Positions 45,384 through 54,566 of a stretch of 64,000 bases of DNA are shown here, one piece after another. The DNA comes from an uncultured Lachnospiraceae bacterium. GTDB lineage: Bacteria; Bacillota; Clostridia; Lachnospirales; Lachnospiraceae. The stretch covers positions 62,001 to 126,000 of the forward strand of contig CADAOZ010000006.1 of assembly GCA_902789735.1 (NCBI GenBank), read 5' to 3'. The translations under genes were made by a program, and so were the position numbers. Position 1 is the first letter of the stretch. Each line of letters begins with the position of its first letter. The notes under the pieces are model-generated. The model searched no databases, was not told where the DNA came from, and saw nothing but the letters and a program-made list of their open reading frames with translations.

Positions 45384-47579
45384 TTATTCTTCCTCCCTGT
45401 AGAGGGTAAATACCGCGACGCTCCTCTCGGCCAGCATGAACAGGGGCCTTGTCAGGAATACAGGCTTTTCATAATAGAACCTGCCGCCGCTGCCTTCTGT
45501 ATCGATACAGATGCCCCAGGAGAGGCCGGCGCGCAGGGCGGGCAGCCTGATCTCGCAGGGTTCCCAGTGAGCGTTGATGACCATATAGACGACGTCGTCG
45601 TATTCCGCGCCTTCTTCCCTGCCCGCGAACAGGATGCCCAGAACGCGGTTGTCCTTGGTGATCATGTGATCATCCGGATTGGCGCCGCAGGTCATGACAT
45701 CCGGCAGTCCGCATTCAGCCGGCTGCAGCTGGCGGCGGATGGAAGGATGCTTTTTACGGAAGGCGATGGTGCTCTTGTAGAACTCGAAGAAGTCCCGGTT
45801 TCGTTTGAGATAGTCCCAGTTGAGCCAGGAAATCTCATTGTCCTGACAGTAGCTGTTGTTGTTGCCGAACTGGGTATTGCCGAATTCATCCCCGGCCAGG
45901 ATCATGGGCGTTCCCCGGCTGCACATGAGGACGGTGATGGCGTTGCGCATTATTTTGAAGCGCAGGGCCGTAATGACCGGATCCTCGGTGGGGCCTTCCA
46001 CGCCGCAGTTCCAGCTGCGGTTGTCATCGGCGCCGTCGGCGTTGTTCCAGCCGTTGACCTCATTGTGCTTGCGGCTGTAGGAGAAGAGGTCATACAGGGT
46101 GAAACCGTCATGACAGGTGATAAAGTTTACGGAGGATTCATGTCCCTCGTAAACGCCCTGATACAGGTCTGTGGACCCTGCCAGCCGCCTGGCAGTCTCC
46201 GGCGCGTTCCAGTAATTTCCCTTAAGGAAATCCCGCAGGGCGTCCCTGTATTTGCCGTTCCACTCGGCCCAGCGGTGATAAGCCGGGAAATTGCCGACCT
46301 GGTAAAGGCCGCCGGCGTCCCAGGCCTCGGCGATCAGCTTGGTGGACCGGAGAATGGGATCGTAGGACAGACGCTCCAGCAGGGGCGGATTCTTCATGGG
46401 AACACCGTTCTGGTCACGGCCCAGGATACTGGCCAGATCAAAACGGAAACCGTCCACATGATATTCCGTGACCCAGTATTTGAGACAGTTGATGATGAAC
46501 TGCCTGACAATGGGGTTATTGCAGTTAAAAGTATTGCCGCAGCCGCTGAAGTTGTAATACTCCCCGGTGGGCATCAGCATGTAATAGATGTTATTGTCAA
46601 GGCCCTTGAAGGACAGGAAGGGTCCGTTCTCATTGCCTTCGGCCGTATGGTTGAAGACAACGTCCAGGATGACCTCGATCCCGTGCTTTTTCAGGACCTG
46701 GATGGTCTGCTTCAGTTCCGTTCCCTCTTCGTTGTATTCCAGCGAAGCCGCGTAGGCGGAATTGGGAGCAAAGAAGGAAACGGTATTGTAGCCCCAGTAC
46801 TCCAACAGCTGTTTGCCGTTGACGGAACGGGCATTGATGGTCTCATCAAATTCAAAGACCGGCATCAGCTCAACGGCTGTGATCCCCAGTTCCTTCAGAT
46901 AAGGGATCTTCTCCACGATACCGGCAAAAGTGCCCGGATACTGAACGCCGGAGGAACGATGCCTGGTGAAGCCCCTGACATGCATCTCATAGATGATGGA
47001 GTCTTCCATGGGCGTTCTGGGAAAAGCCGTATCGTCCCACTTGAAGTCATTGTGGACGACCCGGGCTTTATAGGTCGTGGCTGTTTTAGCGGCGCCCCAG
47101 GGACGCTGTCCGGCCACAGCCCTGGCATAGGGATCCAGGACCAGTTTGGTCTTATCGAACAGAAGGCCCTTTTCAAGATCATAAGGACCGTCAAAACGAT
47201 AACAGTACTCGAAATCCTCAATGATCAGACCGAATACCATGATGGAATAGACCTTGCCGATCCTGTATTCATCCGGGATCCGGATCACGGCATAGGGATT
47301 ATCCTGATGTCTTTTGAACAGACACAGTTCGCAGGAGGTCGCTCCAATGGAGGAAATTGTAAAATTTACGCCTCCCTGTACCTCCGTAGCTCCGTTGATT
47401 TCAAAATTACCCGGTCTTACCTTGAATCCCGATATTTCAGCCGTGGGTTTGTAGATCTGGCCGATCCTTCCCGGTTTCCTGAATCTTCGACGGCCTTCCG
47501 GCTCCTGTCCCGGCTCCCGTCCGGCCGCTTCCGCTTCCATCTGCTGTATGAGTTTTCCTACGACCAAATTCCGCTTCAT
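45384..47579 (-). CDS. glgX: Glycogen debranching enzyme / isoamylase-type (GlgX/TreX)
   Basis: 731 residues. N-terminal CBM48-type domain, then a GH13 barrel with VVFNHTAEGN, DGFRFDLASILGRD (nucleophile Asp), IAEAWDAGG (acid Glu) and NFITCHDGFTLYDL (transition-state Asp). It hydrolyses alpha-1,6 branches of glycogen or limit dextrin. AGGTGATAGTAT precedes the ATG. Monocistronic by its terminator. Confidence 0.93.
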   Translation of the reverse strand: MKRNLVVGKLIQQMEAEAAGREPGQEPEGRRRFRKPGRIGQIYKPTAEISGFKVRPGNFEINGATEVQGGVNFTISSIGATSCELCLFKRHQDNPYAVIRIPDEYRIGKVYSIMVFGLIIEDFEYCYRFDGPYDLEKGLLFDKTKLVLDPYARAVAGQRPWGAAKTATTYKARVVHNDFKWDDTAFPRTPMEDSIIYEMHVRGFTRHRSSGVQYPGTFAGIVEKIPYLKELGITAVELMPVFEFDETINARSVNGKQLLEYWGYNTVSFFAPNSAYAASLEYNEEGTELKQTIQVLKKHGIEVILDVVFNHTAEGNENGPFLSFKGLDNNIYYMLMPTGEYYNFSGCGNTFNCNNPIVRQFIINCLKYWVTEYHVDGFRFDLASILGRDQNGVPMKNPPLLERLSYDPILRSTKLIAEAWDAGGLYQVGNFPAYHRWAEWNGKYRDALRDFLKGNYWNAPETARRLAGSTDLYQGVYEGHESSVNFITCHDGFTLYDLFSYSRKHNEVNGWNNADGADDNRSWNCGVEGPTEDPVITALRFKIMRNAITVLMCSRGTPMILAGDEFGNTQFGNNNSYCQDNEISWLNWDYLKRNRDFFEFYKSTIAFRKKHPSIRRQLQPAECGLPDVMTCGANPDDHMITKDNRVLGILFAGREEGAEYDDVVYMVINAHWEPCEIRLPALRAGLSWGICIDTEGSGGRFYYEKPVFLTRPLFMLAERSVAVFTLYREEE

Positions 47580-47786
47580 ATACTATCACCTGACTCGCCA
47601 CACTCAATATATATAGAGAAGAGTATAACACGTATTTAATTTTAACAAAATAAAATCAAACAATAAATCCTTAAATTTAATAACTGTGTTTTTATCCATA
47701 ATTCGGTTATTTACAGTCAATATTATAGGTGTTTTTACAATCGTTCCGCCATTTTCGCTGTAATGTCCAAATCCTCTAAGCAGTTC

Positions 47787-47879
47787 CGCAAACAGTTTTT
47801 GATGCAAACCGTTTTTGATGCAAACCGTTTTGATGCAAACCGTTTTGATGCAAACCGTTTTGATGCAAACCGTTTCTGA
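47787..47879. repeat. 15-16-bp tandem repeats (GCAAACCGTTTTGAT), six copies
   Basis: Six near-identical units run head to tail between the oadA terminator and the glgX leader. The rest of the 442-base gap 47580-48021 is very AT-rich, including TATACT on the glgX strand near 47620, with no gene. Confidence 0.9.
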
Positions 47880-47883
47880 AATG

Positions 47884-47924
47884 AAAAGAGCCATGCGCGC
47901 TGTCTCCAGTACGCATGGCTCTTT
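47884..47924 (-). terminator. Intrinsic terminator of the decarboxylase operon
   Basis: Minus-strand stem AAAGAGCCATGCG/CGCATGGCTCTTT followed by TCAT; T-rich on the plus side too. It lies about 95 bases past oadA. Confidence 0.85.
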
Positions 47925-48021
47925 GTTTTCTTTTCGCATTTTGAAGCCGCCGCGAACCGGGCTGCCGGTCCGTTTTTCCACATATACGCGGCGGCATTCT
48001 CAGGAGTCTCCGGGTACTGCC

Positions 48022-49422
48022 TTATACAGGGTAAGCTCCGTTCTTGCTGTCCGCCTTGGTGACATCCACCTTGGTCTGCTGGGCGTCACGGTACTTGAAG
48101 AAGTCGACCGCTACCTGCGGGAACAGGGCATAGGACAGAACGTCCTCGTCCTGCTGCTTCCAGGGCTTGACGGCCTCTTCGTAAATGGCCAGCTGGGGGG
48201 CGATCAGGTCTGCGGGACGGCAGGTAATGGGCTGTGTATCGCCCAGGATCTGCTTGACGACATCCTTGTTGAAAGGCTTGACGGTCTTGCCGTACTTGCC
48301 GGCCAGGAAATCCTTGGTCTGGCCTGTCGCCATTTTATAGCGGCCGCCCATCAGAACGTTCATGATGGCCTGTGTGCCGACGATCTGGGACGAAGGTGTT
48401 ACCAGCGGGGGCTCACCGAAGTCCTTACGGACTCTGGGGATCTCTTCCAGAACTTCCTGGAACTTGTCCTCAGCGCCTTGCTCCTTGAGCTGGCTGATGG
48501 TGTTGGACAGCATGCCGCCGGGAACCTGGTACAGCAGGGTCTTGATGTTGACGCCGAGTACCTTGGTGGAAAGCAGGCCGTTCTCAATGCACTCCTCACG
48601 GTAAGGACGGAAGTAGTCGGCGATCTCCGCCAGCAGCTTCTGGTCATAACCGGTATCATAGGGAGTTCCCTTGAAAGTCTCTACCATAACTTCGGTAGCG
48701 GGCTGGGAAGTACCAAGAGCGAAAGGAGAGATCGCGCAGTCGATGATATCCGCGCCGGCTTCTACGGCCTTGAGGTAGGTCATGCTGGCGACACCGGAGG
48801 TGTAATGGGTATGCATCTCAAGCGGAAGGGAGGAACCGGCTTTCAGAGCCTTGACCAGCTTCTCTGCCTTGTAGGGGACCAGCAGGCCGGCCATATCCTT
48901 GATGCAGATGGAATCCGCGCCCATGCTCTCGATCTCTCTGGCGATGTTCATCCAGTACTCATCGGTATAAGCGTCACCCAGTGTATAGGAAAGGGCGATC
49001 TGGGCGTGGCCGCCTTCCTTCTTGCAGGCCTTTACGGAGGTCTCCAGGTTGCGCAGGTCGTTCAGGCAGTCAAAGATACGGATGATGTCGATGCCGTTGG
49101 CGATGGACTTCTGTACGAAGTACTCAACAACATCATCAGCATAGTGGCTGTAGCCAAGCAGGTTCTGGCCGCGCAGCAGCATCTGCAGCTTGGTATTCTT
49201 AAAGCCTTTTCTGAGGGCTCTCAGTCTCTCCCAGGGATCTTCCTTGAGGAAACGCAGGCAGGCGTCAAAAGTAGCTCCGCCCCAGCACTCGACCGCGTTG
49301 TAGCCGACCTGATCCAGCTTGTCAACGATGGGGAGCATCTTTTCTGTGGGCATTCTGGTCGCGATCAGGGACTGGTGCGCGTCACGCAGAATGGTATCCG
49401 TGATTTTTACGGGTTTAGACAT
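48022..49422 (-). CDS. oadA: Oxaloacetate decarboxylase / pyruvate carboxyltransferase alpha subunit (no biotin domain)
   Basis: 466 residues, ending before any biotinyl domain. The barrel starts TDTILRDAHQSLIATRMPTE; the metal site includes MHTHYTSG and the catalytic Lys lies in CIKDMAGLL. It moves CO2 between oxaloacetate and biotin. The biotin carrier is separate (50807-51181). Last gene of the operon; GAGGTTACT precedes the ATG. Confidence 0.93.
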   Translation of the reverse strand: MSKPVKITDTILRDAHQSLIATRMPTEKMLPIVDKLDQVGYNAVECWGGATFDACLRFLKEDPWERLRALRKGFKNTKLQMLLRGQNLLGYSHYADDVVEYFVQKSIANGIDIIRIFDCLNDLRNLETSVKACKKEGGHAQIALSYTLGDAYTDEYWMNIAREIESMGADSICIKDMAGLLVPYKAEKLVKALKAGSSLPLEMHTHYTSGVASMTYLKAVEAGADIIDCAISPFALGTSQPATEVMVETFKGTPYDTGYDQKLLAEIADYFRPYREECIENGLLSTKVLGVNIKTLLYQVPGGMLSNTISQLKEQGAEDKFQEVLEEIPRVRKDFGEPPLVTPSSQIVGTQAIMNVLMGGRYKMATGQTKDFLAGKYGKTVKPFNKDVVKQILGDTQPITCRPADLIAPQLAIYEEAVKPWKQQDEDVLSYALFPQVAVDFFKYRDAQQTKVDVTKADSKNGAYPV

Positions 49423-49615
49423 AGTAACCTCCTGATATGGACAGGTGCTTCATGATAAAGGAGCACCGTATTTCTTTCTTTGGTGGACCGCAGGGGCTCT
49501 GAAAGCCTGCCTGCGGATGCGCCGACCGCTGCAGTCCTGACAGGCTGTCTGCGGATGCGGCAGTCTGTTCCGTGCCCGGTCAGGCCGGAACCCGGAATCT
49601 GATTCCTGCAATCTG

Positions 49616-50761
49616 TCAGCCTACTCCGAAGACGGCCATGAAAGTACCGGCAACGACCGCGGTACCGATAACGCCCGCGACGTTGGGGCCCATGGCATGC
49701 ATCAGCAAGAAGTTGGTGGGATCTGCTTCCGCGCCGACCTTCTGGGATACACGGGCCGCCATGGGAACTGCGGATACGCCTGCGGAACCGATCAGCGGAT
49801 TGATGGTGCCGCCGGACAGGGCGCACATGAGCTTGCCGAAGAGGCAGCCGGCTGCGGTACCGAAGGAGAAGGCGATCAGACCCAGTGCTACGATCTTGAG
49901 GGTGTCCGCGTTCAGGAACGCTTCCGCGGAGGTGGTCGCACCTACGGAGGTACCCAGCAGGATAACGACGATGTACATCAGGGCGTTGGAAGCTGTATCC
50001 GTCAGCTGTCTGACAACGCCGGATTCACGGAAGAGGTTGCCCAGCATCAGCATACCGACCAGGGGTGCTGTGGTAGGCAGGATCATGGATACAACGATGG
50101 TAACGACGATGGGGAAAAGGATCCTCTCGAGTTTGGAGACCGGACGAAGCTGGCCCATCTTGATCTTTCTTTCCTTTTCGGTCGTCAGCAGTTTCATGAT
50201 CGGGGGCTGGATGATCGGAACCAGTGACATATAGGAATATGCCGCGACCGCGATGGGGCCCATGATGGCTGTCTGTCCCAGCTTGGAGCAAAGGAAGATG
50301 GAGGTAGGGCCGTCCGCGCCGCCGATGATGGAAATGGCCGCTGCCGCCTTGCCGTTAAAGCCAAGGGCGATGGCGCCGAAGTAGGCGGCGAAGATACCGA
50401 ACTGGGCAGCCGCGCCCAGCAGGAAGCTCTTGGGGTTGGCGATCAGGGGACCGAAGTCCGTCATGGCGCCGACGCCCATGAAGATCAGAGAAGGCAGGAT
50501 CGCCCACTCATCCAGAACATAGAAATAGTACAGCAGACCGCCGGCCTTGCCTTCGCTGAAGGGAGCGATAATATCCGGATAGATATTGACAAGCAGCATA
50601 CCGAAAGCGATCGGAACAAGCAGCAGGGGCTCGAAGTCATGGGCAATAGCCAGATACAGGAAGAAACAGGCTACTGCAATCATGAGGTAGTTGCCCCATG
50701 TCAGGTTCATGAACGCGGTCTGGTGTATTAAGTTATTTAACGTATTTGCAATATATGCCAT
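49616..50761 (-). CDS. oadB: Na+-translocating decarboxylase beta subunit
   Basis: 381 residues, about nine hydrophobic segments. The [15 protein letters not shown] motif (around residues 147-161) carries the Asp required for Na+ and proton coupling, and [13 protein letters not shown] and the second re-entrant region [13 protein letters not shown] are conserved. It decarboxylates carboxybiotin and pumps Na+ outward. TAGGAGGTCTGCGTT precedes the ATG. Confidence 0.96.
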   Translation of the reverse strand: MAYIANTLNNLIHQTAFMNLTWGNYLMIAVACFFLYLAIAHDFEPLLLVPIAFGMLLVNIYPDIIAPFSEGKAGGLLYYFYVLDEWAILPSLIFMGVGAMTDFGPLIANPKSFLLGAAAQFGIFAAYFGAIALGFNGKAAAAISIIGGADGPTSIFLCSKLGQTAIMGPIAVAAYSYMSLVPIIQPPIMKLLTTEKERKIKMGQLRPVSKLERILFPIVVTIVVSMILPTTAPLVGMLMLGNLFRESGVVRQLTDTASNALMYIVVILLGTSVGATTSAEAFLNADTLKIVALGLIAFSFGTAAGCLFGKLMCALSGGTINPLIGSAGVSAVPMAARVSQKVGAEADPTNFLLMHAMGPNVAGVIGTAVVAGTFMAVFGVG

Positions 50762-50806
50762 AACGCAGACCTCCTAAAGTCGACCTTTTGATTCTCAGTT
50801 GCGGGT

Positions 50807-51181
50807 TCATTTGAGAGTTGCCAGGACTGTGCCGGCTTCTACAGCGTCACCTACTGAGCAGTCGATGGAAGCAACGGTTCCATCGGAAGGAGCGACCATA
50901 GGGATCTCCATCTTCATGGCTTCTACGATAATGACAGCATCACCCTTCTTGACGGCGTCGCCGACCTTTTTCTCGATCTTGAAGACCTTGCCTGCTGCGC
51001 CGGCTTCGATCTTGACGGAGCCTGCGCCGGCGGATGTCTTAGGTGCTGCAGCGGGGGCTTTGGGGGCTGCCTTGGGGGCTGCGGCGGGTCTTGCGGGAGC
51101 AGCGGGAGCCGCACCCTGGCCGTTCTCTTCTACGGTTACATCATATGCTACGCCGTTTACGGTAATGGTATAGTTTTTCAT
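50807..51181 (-). CDS. Biotin carboxyl carrier protein of the decarboxylase
   Basis: 124 residues: a short N-terminal beta segment (MKNYTITVNGVAYDVTVEE), an Ala/Pro-rich flexible linker (about residues 24-55), and a biotinyl domain with EAMKMEIP (biotinylated Lys). It carries CO2 between the carboxyltransferase subunits and OadB. AGGAGGAATATAAG precedes the ATG. Confidence 0.95.
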   Translation of the reverse strand: MKNYTITVNGVAYDVTVEENGQGAAPAAPARPAAAPKAAPKAPAAAPKTSAGAGSVKIEAGAAGKVFKIEKKVGDAVKKGDAVIIVEAMKMEIPMVAPSDGTVASIDCSVGDAVEAGTVLATLK

Positions 51182-51211
51182 CTTATATTCCTCCTGAATA
51201 TAGCTTATATA

Positions 51212-51262
51212 CAGCGGTCTGCCGCCGTGATTATGCAGGCAGCGGTCTGCCGCCGCGATTAT
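51212..51262. repeat. Two 23-bp repeats with GCGG/CCGC hairpins
   Basis: CAGCGGTCTGCCGCCG(T/C)GATTAT at 51212 and 51240, in the spacer between the oadG-like gene and the biotin carrier gene. Each can fold as GCGG-TCTG-CCGC. Confidence 0.8.
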
Positions 51263-51292
51263 CTGATCTGTGCCGCGTTCAAGAGAACGGGT

Positions 51293-52054
51293 TTATACTC
51301 TTTTTCTTCTTGATTTTCTGATCGAGCGGACCACAAAACCGTCGGTGGTCGTCTGTCCTTCGTAGGCTGCGATCGCCGCCGCGATGACTGCGACAAGGGC
51401 CATGTCATCACTGAGATCTTCCTCTTCCTCCGCGGGCAGATGATAGGACGTCTCCTCGTCTGCCTCTTTCTGGATGGAACGGCTGACTGCCGCAGCTGCC
51501 GCGGCCCTGTTTCTCCTTCTCTCCTCAAACCAGGGAATCAGATTGAACAGGGAGATCACGCCGATCAGGATGATCAGGACGGCGAATGTGATGCCCATGC
51601 CGAGCAGGGTATTCAGACCGGCCTGCTGCATCAGTTCCGCGAAACTGTATTTGACGTTGACGGCGATGTTGGTAAAGGCAGACATTTTTTTGTCCACGTC
51701 CATGACCGCTTCCGCGTCGTGCACTGTACCGTCGATATTGACGTAGATGGAGTAACCGTCGTCTGTAGCTTCGACATGGTCTCCGGTGATACCTTCAACG
51801 GTTCCGATATCTTCCAGGGCGGATTCCCAGCTGTCGATACCGGCTACCATGACTTCATCATCGATCGTGATCTCTTTGCCGCTTTCCACCGCACTCTGGA
51901 TCGACTGCATCGTATAGACACCGGCGTCAAGCAGCTTCTGCTCCATCTCTTCTGTTACTTCAGACTCTGCTGCATCTTCCCCGGCGGCGGAGCCACAGGC
52001 GGTAAAACTGAAGACGCAGAGAATCATCATCAGAGAGAGTAACCATTTTTTCAT
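51293..52054 (-). CDS. OadG-family subunit with lipoprotein-like N-terminus
   Basis: 253 residues. Signal MKKWLLSLMMILCVFSFTACG has a lipobox-type FTAC. An extracytoplasmic domain (about 25-140) is followed by one membrane helix (TLLGMGITFAVLIILIGVISL, about 152-172) and a cytoplasmic tail rich in Arg then Glu. OadG/MmdD subunits have the single helix plus a tail that joins the complex; here an extra exported domain precedes it. AGGAGACACAG lies upstream. Confidence 0.8.
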   Translation of the reverse strand: MKKWLLSLMMILCVFSFTACGSAAGEDAAESEVTEEMEQKLLDAGVYTMQSIQSAVESGKEITIDDEVMVAGIDSWESALEDIGTVEGITGDHVEATDDGYSIYVNIDGTVHDAEAVMDVDKKMSAFTNIAVNVKYSFAELMQQAGLNTLLGMGITFAVLIILIGVISLFNLIPWFEERRRNRAAAAAAVSRSIQKEADEETSYHLPAEEEEDLSDDMALVAVIAAAIAAYEGQTTTDGFVVRSIRKSRRKRV

Positions 52055-52072
52055 AAACTGTGTCTCCTTTAA

Positions 52073-53494
52073 TTATTTGGTTCCGTGTTTTTTAGAAGGG
52101 CGATCCTCTCTCTTGGTATACAGGATTTCGAGGGCGCCGATCAGGTATTTGCGCAGCTCGGCGGGATCGACGATCTGGTCGATGTAGCCTCTGGCGGCCG
52201 CGCTGTCAATGCTGTTCTGCAGAGCGTCATATTCCGCAGCCACTTTGCTGATTTCGGCTGCGTCCGTGCTGTCGCAGATGATTCTGGCTGCCATCTTCGC
52301 ATCCATAACGCCGATTTTGGCATCCGGGAAGGCAAAGGTCAGATCCGCGCCAAGTCCCTTGGAGTTCATAACAGTATAGGCGGAGCCGACCGCGCTGCCG
52401 GTGATCACATTGACTTTGGCAGTTGTGGCGGAAGCGAATGCATGAGCCAGCTTGCCGGCCGCATCGGCGATCTTCTTCTCTTCACCTTCTGTAGCTGCAA
52501 AACCGGTGACGTTGGTCAGTGTGATGATCGGAATATTGAAAGCATCGCAGAACTTGACGAAGTCAGCTGCCTTATAGGCGCCGCCGGTCGTCAGAACTGT
52601 GTCGAATTTCTCGCTCTCAGCTGCTTCCGCGTCATAGATGACGCTTCTGTTTGCGACTACGCCTGCTGTGATGCCGTTGAGGCTGATCAGAGCGGTGACC
52701 ATTTCCTTTGCGTAATCTTCTTTGGTCTGGATCACGACGCCGTTATCAGCAATCATGGACAGGACCAGAGCGGGATCGGCCTTGCCGGCATCCACACCGG
52801 GCGTGGAGCGGTTCAGATCGTCCATACATTCTTTGGCCGCATCATCTTCATTATTGGAAGGGAGGAGTTCTACGAGCGTACGGATCCTGGCCAGAATCTC
52901 TTCTTCAGGTCCGATTCCGTCGACCATGCCTGCTGCTGCTTTGACGGCAGCGGCCGCTGTATCATTCTTGTCCTCATAGTTGCCCGCAATCGCGTTGGGG
53001 GAATTCACGAACAGCTTGGCGTCCTCTGCCATAAAGGCAAAATCACCAATAGCCGGAAGAAGTGAAAGTCCGCCGCCGCAGTTACCGAAAACTGCGGTAA
53101 TCTGGGGAACCACGCCTGACGCCTTGGCCTGGGCCGCGTATACTGTCGCGAACGCGTTCAGGGCATCGGCCGCTTCCTGCAGACGGAATCCGGTAGAATC
53201 GATCAGGCCGATGACAGGGGCGCCGGTCTTGATCGCCAGGTCATAAATACCTGCGATCTTGCGGGCATGCATCTCGCCGACGGAACCACCCAGTACTGCA
53301 GCATTCTGGCTGTATACATAGACGAGGTTTCCGTCAATGATTCCATAACCGGTGATCACACCGTCAGAGGGAGTCTGGTCCGGTTTCAGATTAAAATCAG
53401 TTGCGCGGGCTGTTACCTTAGCGCCGATTTCAACGAAACTGTTGTCATCGAGCAGGGATAGAATCCTCTGCATCGCTTTTGAAGAACTGCTCAT
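52073..53494 (-). CDS. Acyl-CoA carboxyltransferase (MmdA/PccB-like) subunit
   Basis: 473 residues from the ATG at 53494 (GGAGGTCTTGAT upstream). Crotonase-like carboxyltransferase fold: the glycine-rich oxyanion segments FGNCGGGLSL and TGSAVGSAYTVM mark the N- and C-terminal subdomains. Homologues act on methylmalonyl-CoA, propionyl-CoA or glutaconyl-CoA; this one is on the short side and the substrate is uncertain. First gene of a five-gene operon with the OadG-like, biotin carrier, OadB and OadA proteins. Confidence 0.85.
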   Translation of the reverse strand: MSSSSKAMQRILSLLDDNSFVEIGAKVTARATDFNLKPDQTPSDGVITGYGIIDGNLVYVYSQNAAVLGGSVGEMHARKIAGIYDLAIKTGAPVIGLIDSTGFRLQEAADALNAFATVYAAQAKASGVVPQITAVFGNCGGGLSLLPAIGDFAFMAEDAKLFVNSPNAIAGNYEDKNDTAAAAVKAAAGMVDGIGPEEEILARIRTLVELLPSNNEDDAAKECMDDLNRSTPGVDAGKADPALVLSMIADNGVVIQTKEDYAKEMVTALISLNGITAGVVANRSVIYDAEAAESEKFDTVLTTGGAYKAADFVKFCDAFNIPIITLTNVTGFAATEGEEKKIADAAGKLAHAFASATTAKVNVITGSAVGSAYTVMNSKGLGADLTFAFPDAKIGVMDAKMAARIICDSTDAAEISKVAAEYDALQNSIDSAAARGYIDQIVDPAELRKYLIGALEILYTKREDRPSKKHGTK

Positions 53495-53650
53495 ATCAAG
53501 ACCTCCATAAATGAACTTATAATTTTGCAGAGGATTGCTGACAGATTTACATAAAAGAACCTCTGTCCTGAATCCACCGGATAAAACAGGAATCCAAATT
53601 CCAGCCTTATCTGGTAAATCCACAAAAACAGAGACCTTTAAGTACGTATC

Positions 53651-53664
53651 TGAAAACGTTTCCA
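53651..53664. promoter_or_regulatory. Candidate cre (CcpA) site in the decarboxylase operon leader
   Basis: TGAAAACGTTTCCA fits the catabolite-responsive element TGWNANCGNTNWCA with one mismatch. It lies about 50 bases downstream of the likely -10, a position where CcpA would act as a roadblock. Confidence 0.55.
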
Positions 53665-53712
53665 AATTGTTCCTCTGCTGAAACTGCTAAAAAACAGCAA
53701 ATTTCCGATTAA

Positions 53713-53718
53713 AGTATA
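53713..53718 (-). promoter_or_regulatory. Likely -10 of the decarboxylase operon promoter
   Basis: Minus-strand TATACT preceded by GA, with a T tract and a poor -35 (TATGGT) 17 bp upstream. The operon leader would be about 210 bases. The 502-base gap 53495-53996 otherwise contains only the cre-like site and the scpB terminator. Confidence 0.45.
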
Positions 53719-53942
53719 TCATGAGTTGAAAAAAAACCATACCTAAAAACTGTTAAGATTTTTTTCACGAAACGTCCCATCTTTTGTTTATTTAGACTAT
53801 TCTTCTGCAGATATACATCTTTGTTTTTCACCGGATTGTGAATTTCCGGGATAAACAGGCTGGATTTTTTGTAAAAAGCTACCAGAGTCAGAGGATAAAA
53901 TGCCGTTATTCGAAGGGCAGACCGGAAGTCACCCGGACGCAT

Positions 53943-53976
53943 AAAAAAACCCTGCCGGGATGATCCCGACAGGGCT
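53943..53976 (-). terminator. Intrinsic terminator after scpB
   Basis: Minus-strand stem CCCTGTCGGGA/TCCCGGCAGGG followed by TTTTTTTATG, 20 bases after the scpB stop. Confidence 0.92.
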
Positions 53977-53996
53977 TTACAGGTTTCCGCGAACGG

Positions 53997-54566
53997 TCAG
54001 ATATCCAGCCTGGTCCCGGCTTCTTCTTCCGCTTCCTGGCGGAATTCCTCCATCTTGACTGCGTCGGTTTCAGGAAGCTCATCCAGGCTTTCGATCCCGA
54101 ATGTCCGGAGGAACTGTTCCGTCGTCCCGAAAAGCAGAGGCCGGCCGGGCGCCTCCTTTCTGCCTACCTCTTCTACGAGATCATAGGCTACCAGCTTGTT
54201 GATCGCGTGATCACTGTTGACACCGCGGACATGCTCCACGTCCATTCGGGTCGCAGGCTGTTTATAGGCGATGATGGACAGGGTCTCCAGAAGGGCATTG
54301 GTCAGGACCTGTTTTTTGGGCACCTTGGCAATTTTGATCAGGTATTTGTACTGGTCTGCTCTTGTTGACAGCTGTACCGCGTCATCATAGCGATGGATCT
54401 GCAGGCCGCTTCCGTTCTCCCGGTATCTCTGGTTAAGTGATTCCACTGCCTTCCAGGCCCGGTCTTCTTCAATCTCCAGCGCTTCCGCGATCTGGCTGAT
54501 CTCCACCGAATTGCCCATTGCAAATAAAATCGCCTCAATGGCTGCTGTGATGTCTCTTTCTTCCAT
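53997..54566 (-). CDS. scpB: Segregation and condensation protein B
   Basis: 189 residues, usual length. Two winged-helix domains typical of ScpB: ITAAIEAILFAMGNSVEISQIAEAL at the start, VLTNALLETLSIIAYKQP in the second, followed by RGVNSDHAINKLVAYDLVEEVGRKEAPGRP. It works with ScpA and SMC in chromosome condensation. The ATG has no good ribosome site; its bases sit at the end of a 15-bp repeat array inside the scpA frame, so translation probably depends on coupling to scpA. The first 229 bases overlap the open scpA frame. Confidence 0.95.
   Translation of the reverse strand: MEERDITAAIEAILFAMGNSVEISQIAEALEIEEDRAWKAVESLNQRYRENGSGLQIHRYDDAVQLSTRADQYKYLIKIAKVPKKQVLTNALLETLSIIAYKQPATRMDVEHVRGVNSDHAINKLVAYDLVEEVGRKEAPGRPLLFGTTEQFLRTFGIESLDELPETDAVKMEEFRQEAEEEAGTRLDI

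Noticed and set aside
53709-53942. 77-codon minus-strand open frame before the decarboxylase operon
   Set aside because: Its ATG lies in the T tract of the scpB terminator, it has no ribosome site, and it overlaps the likely promoter.
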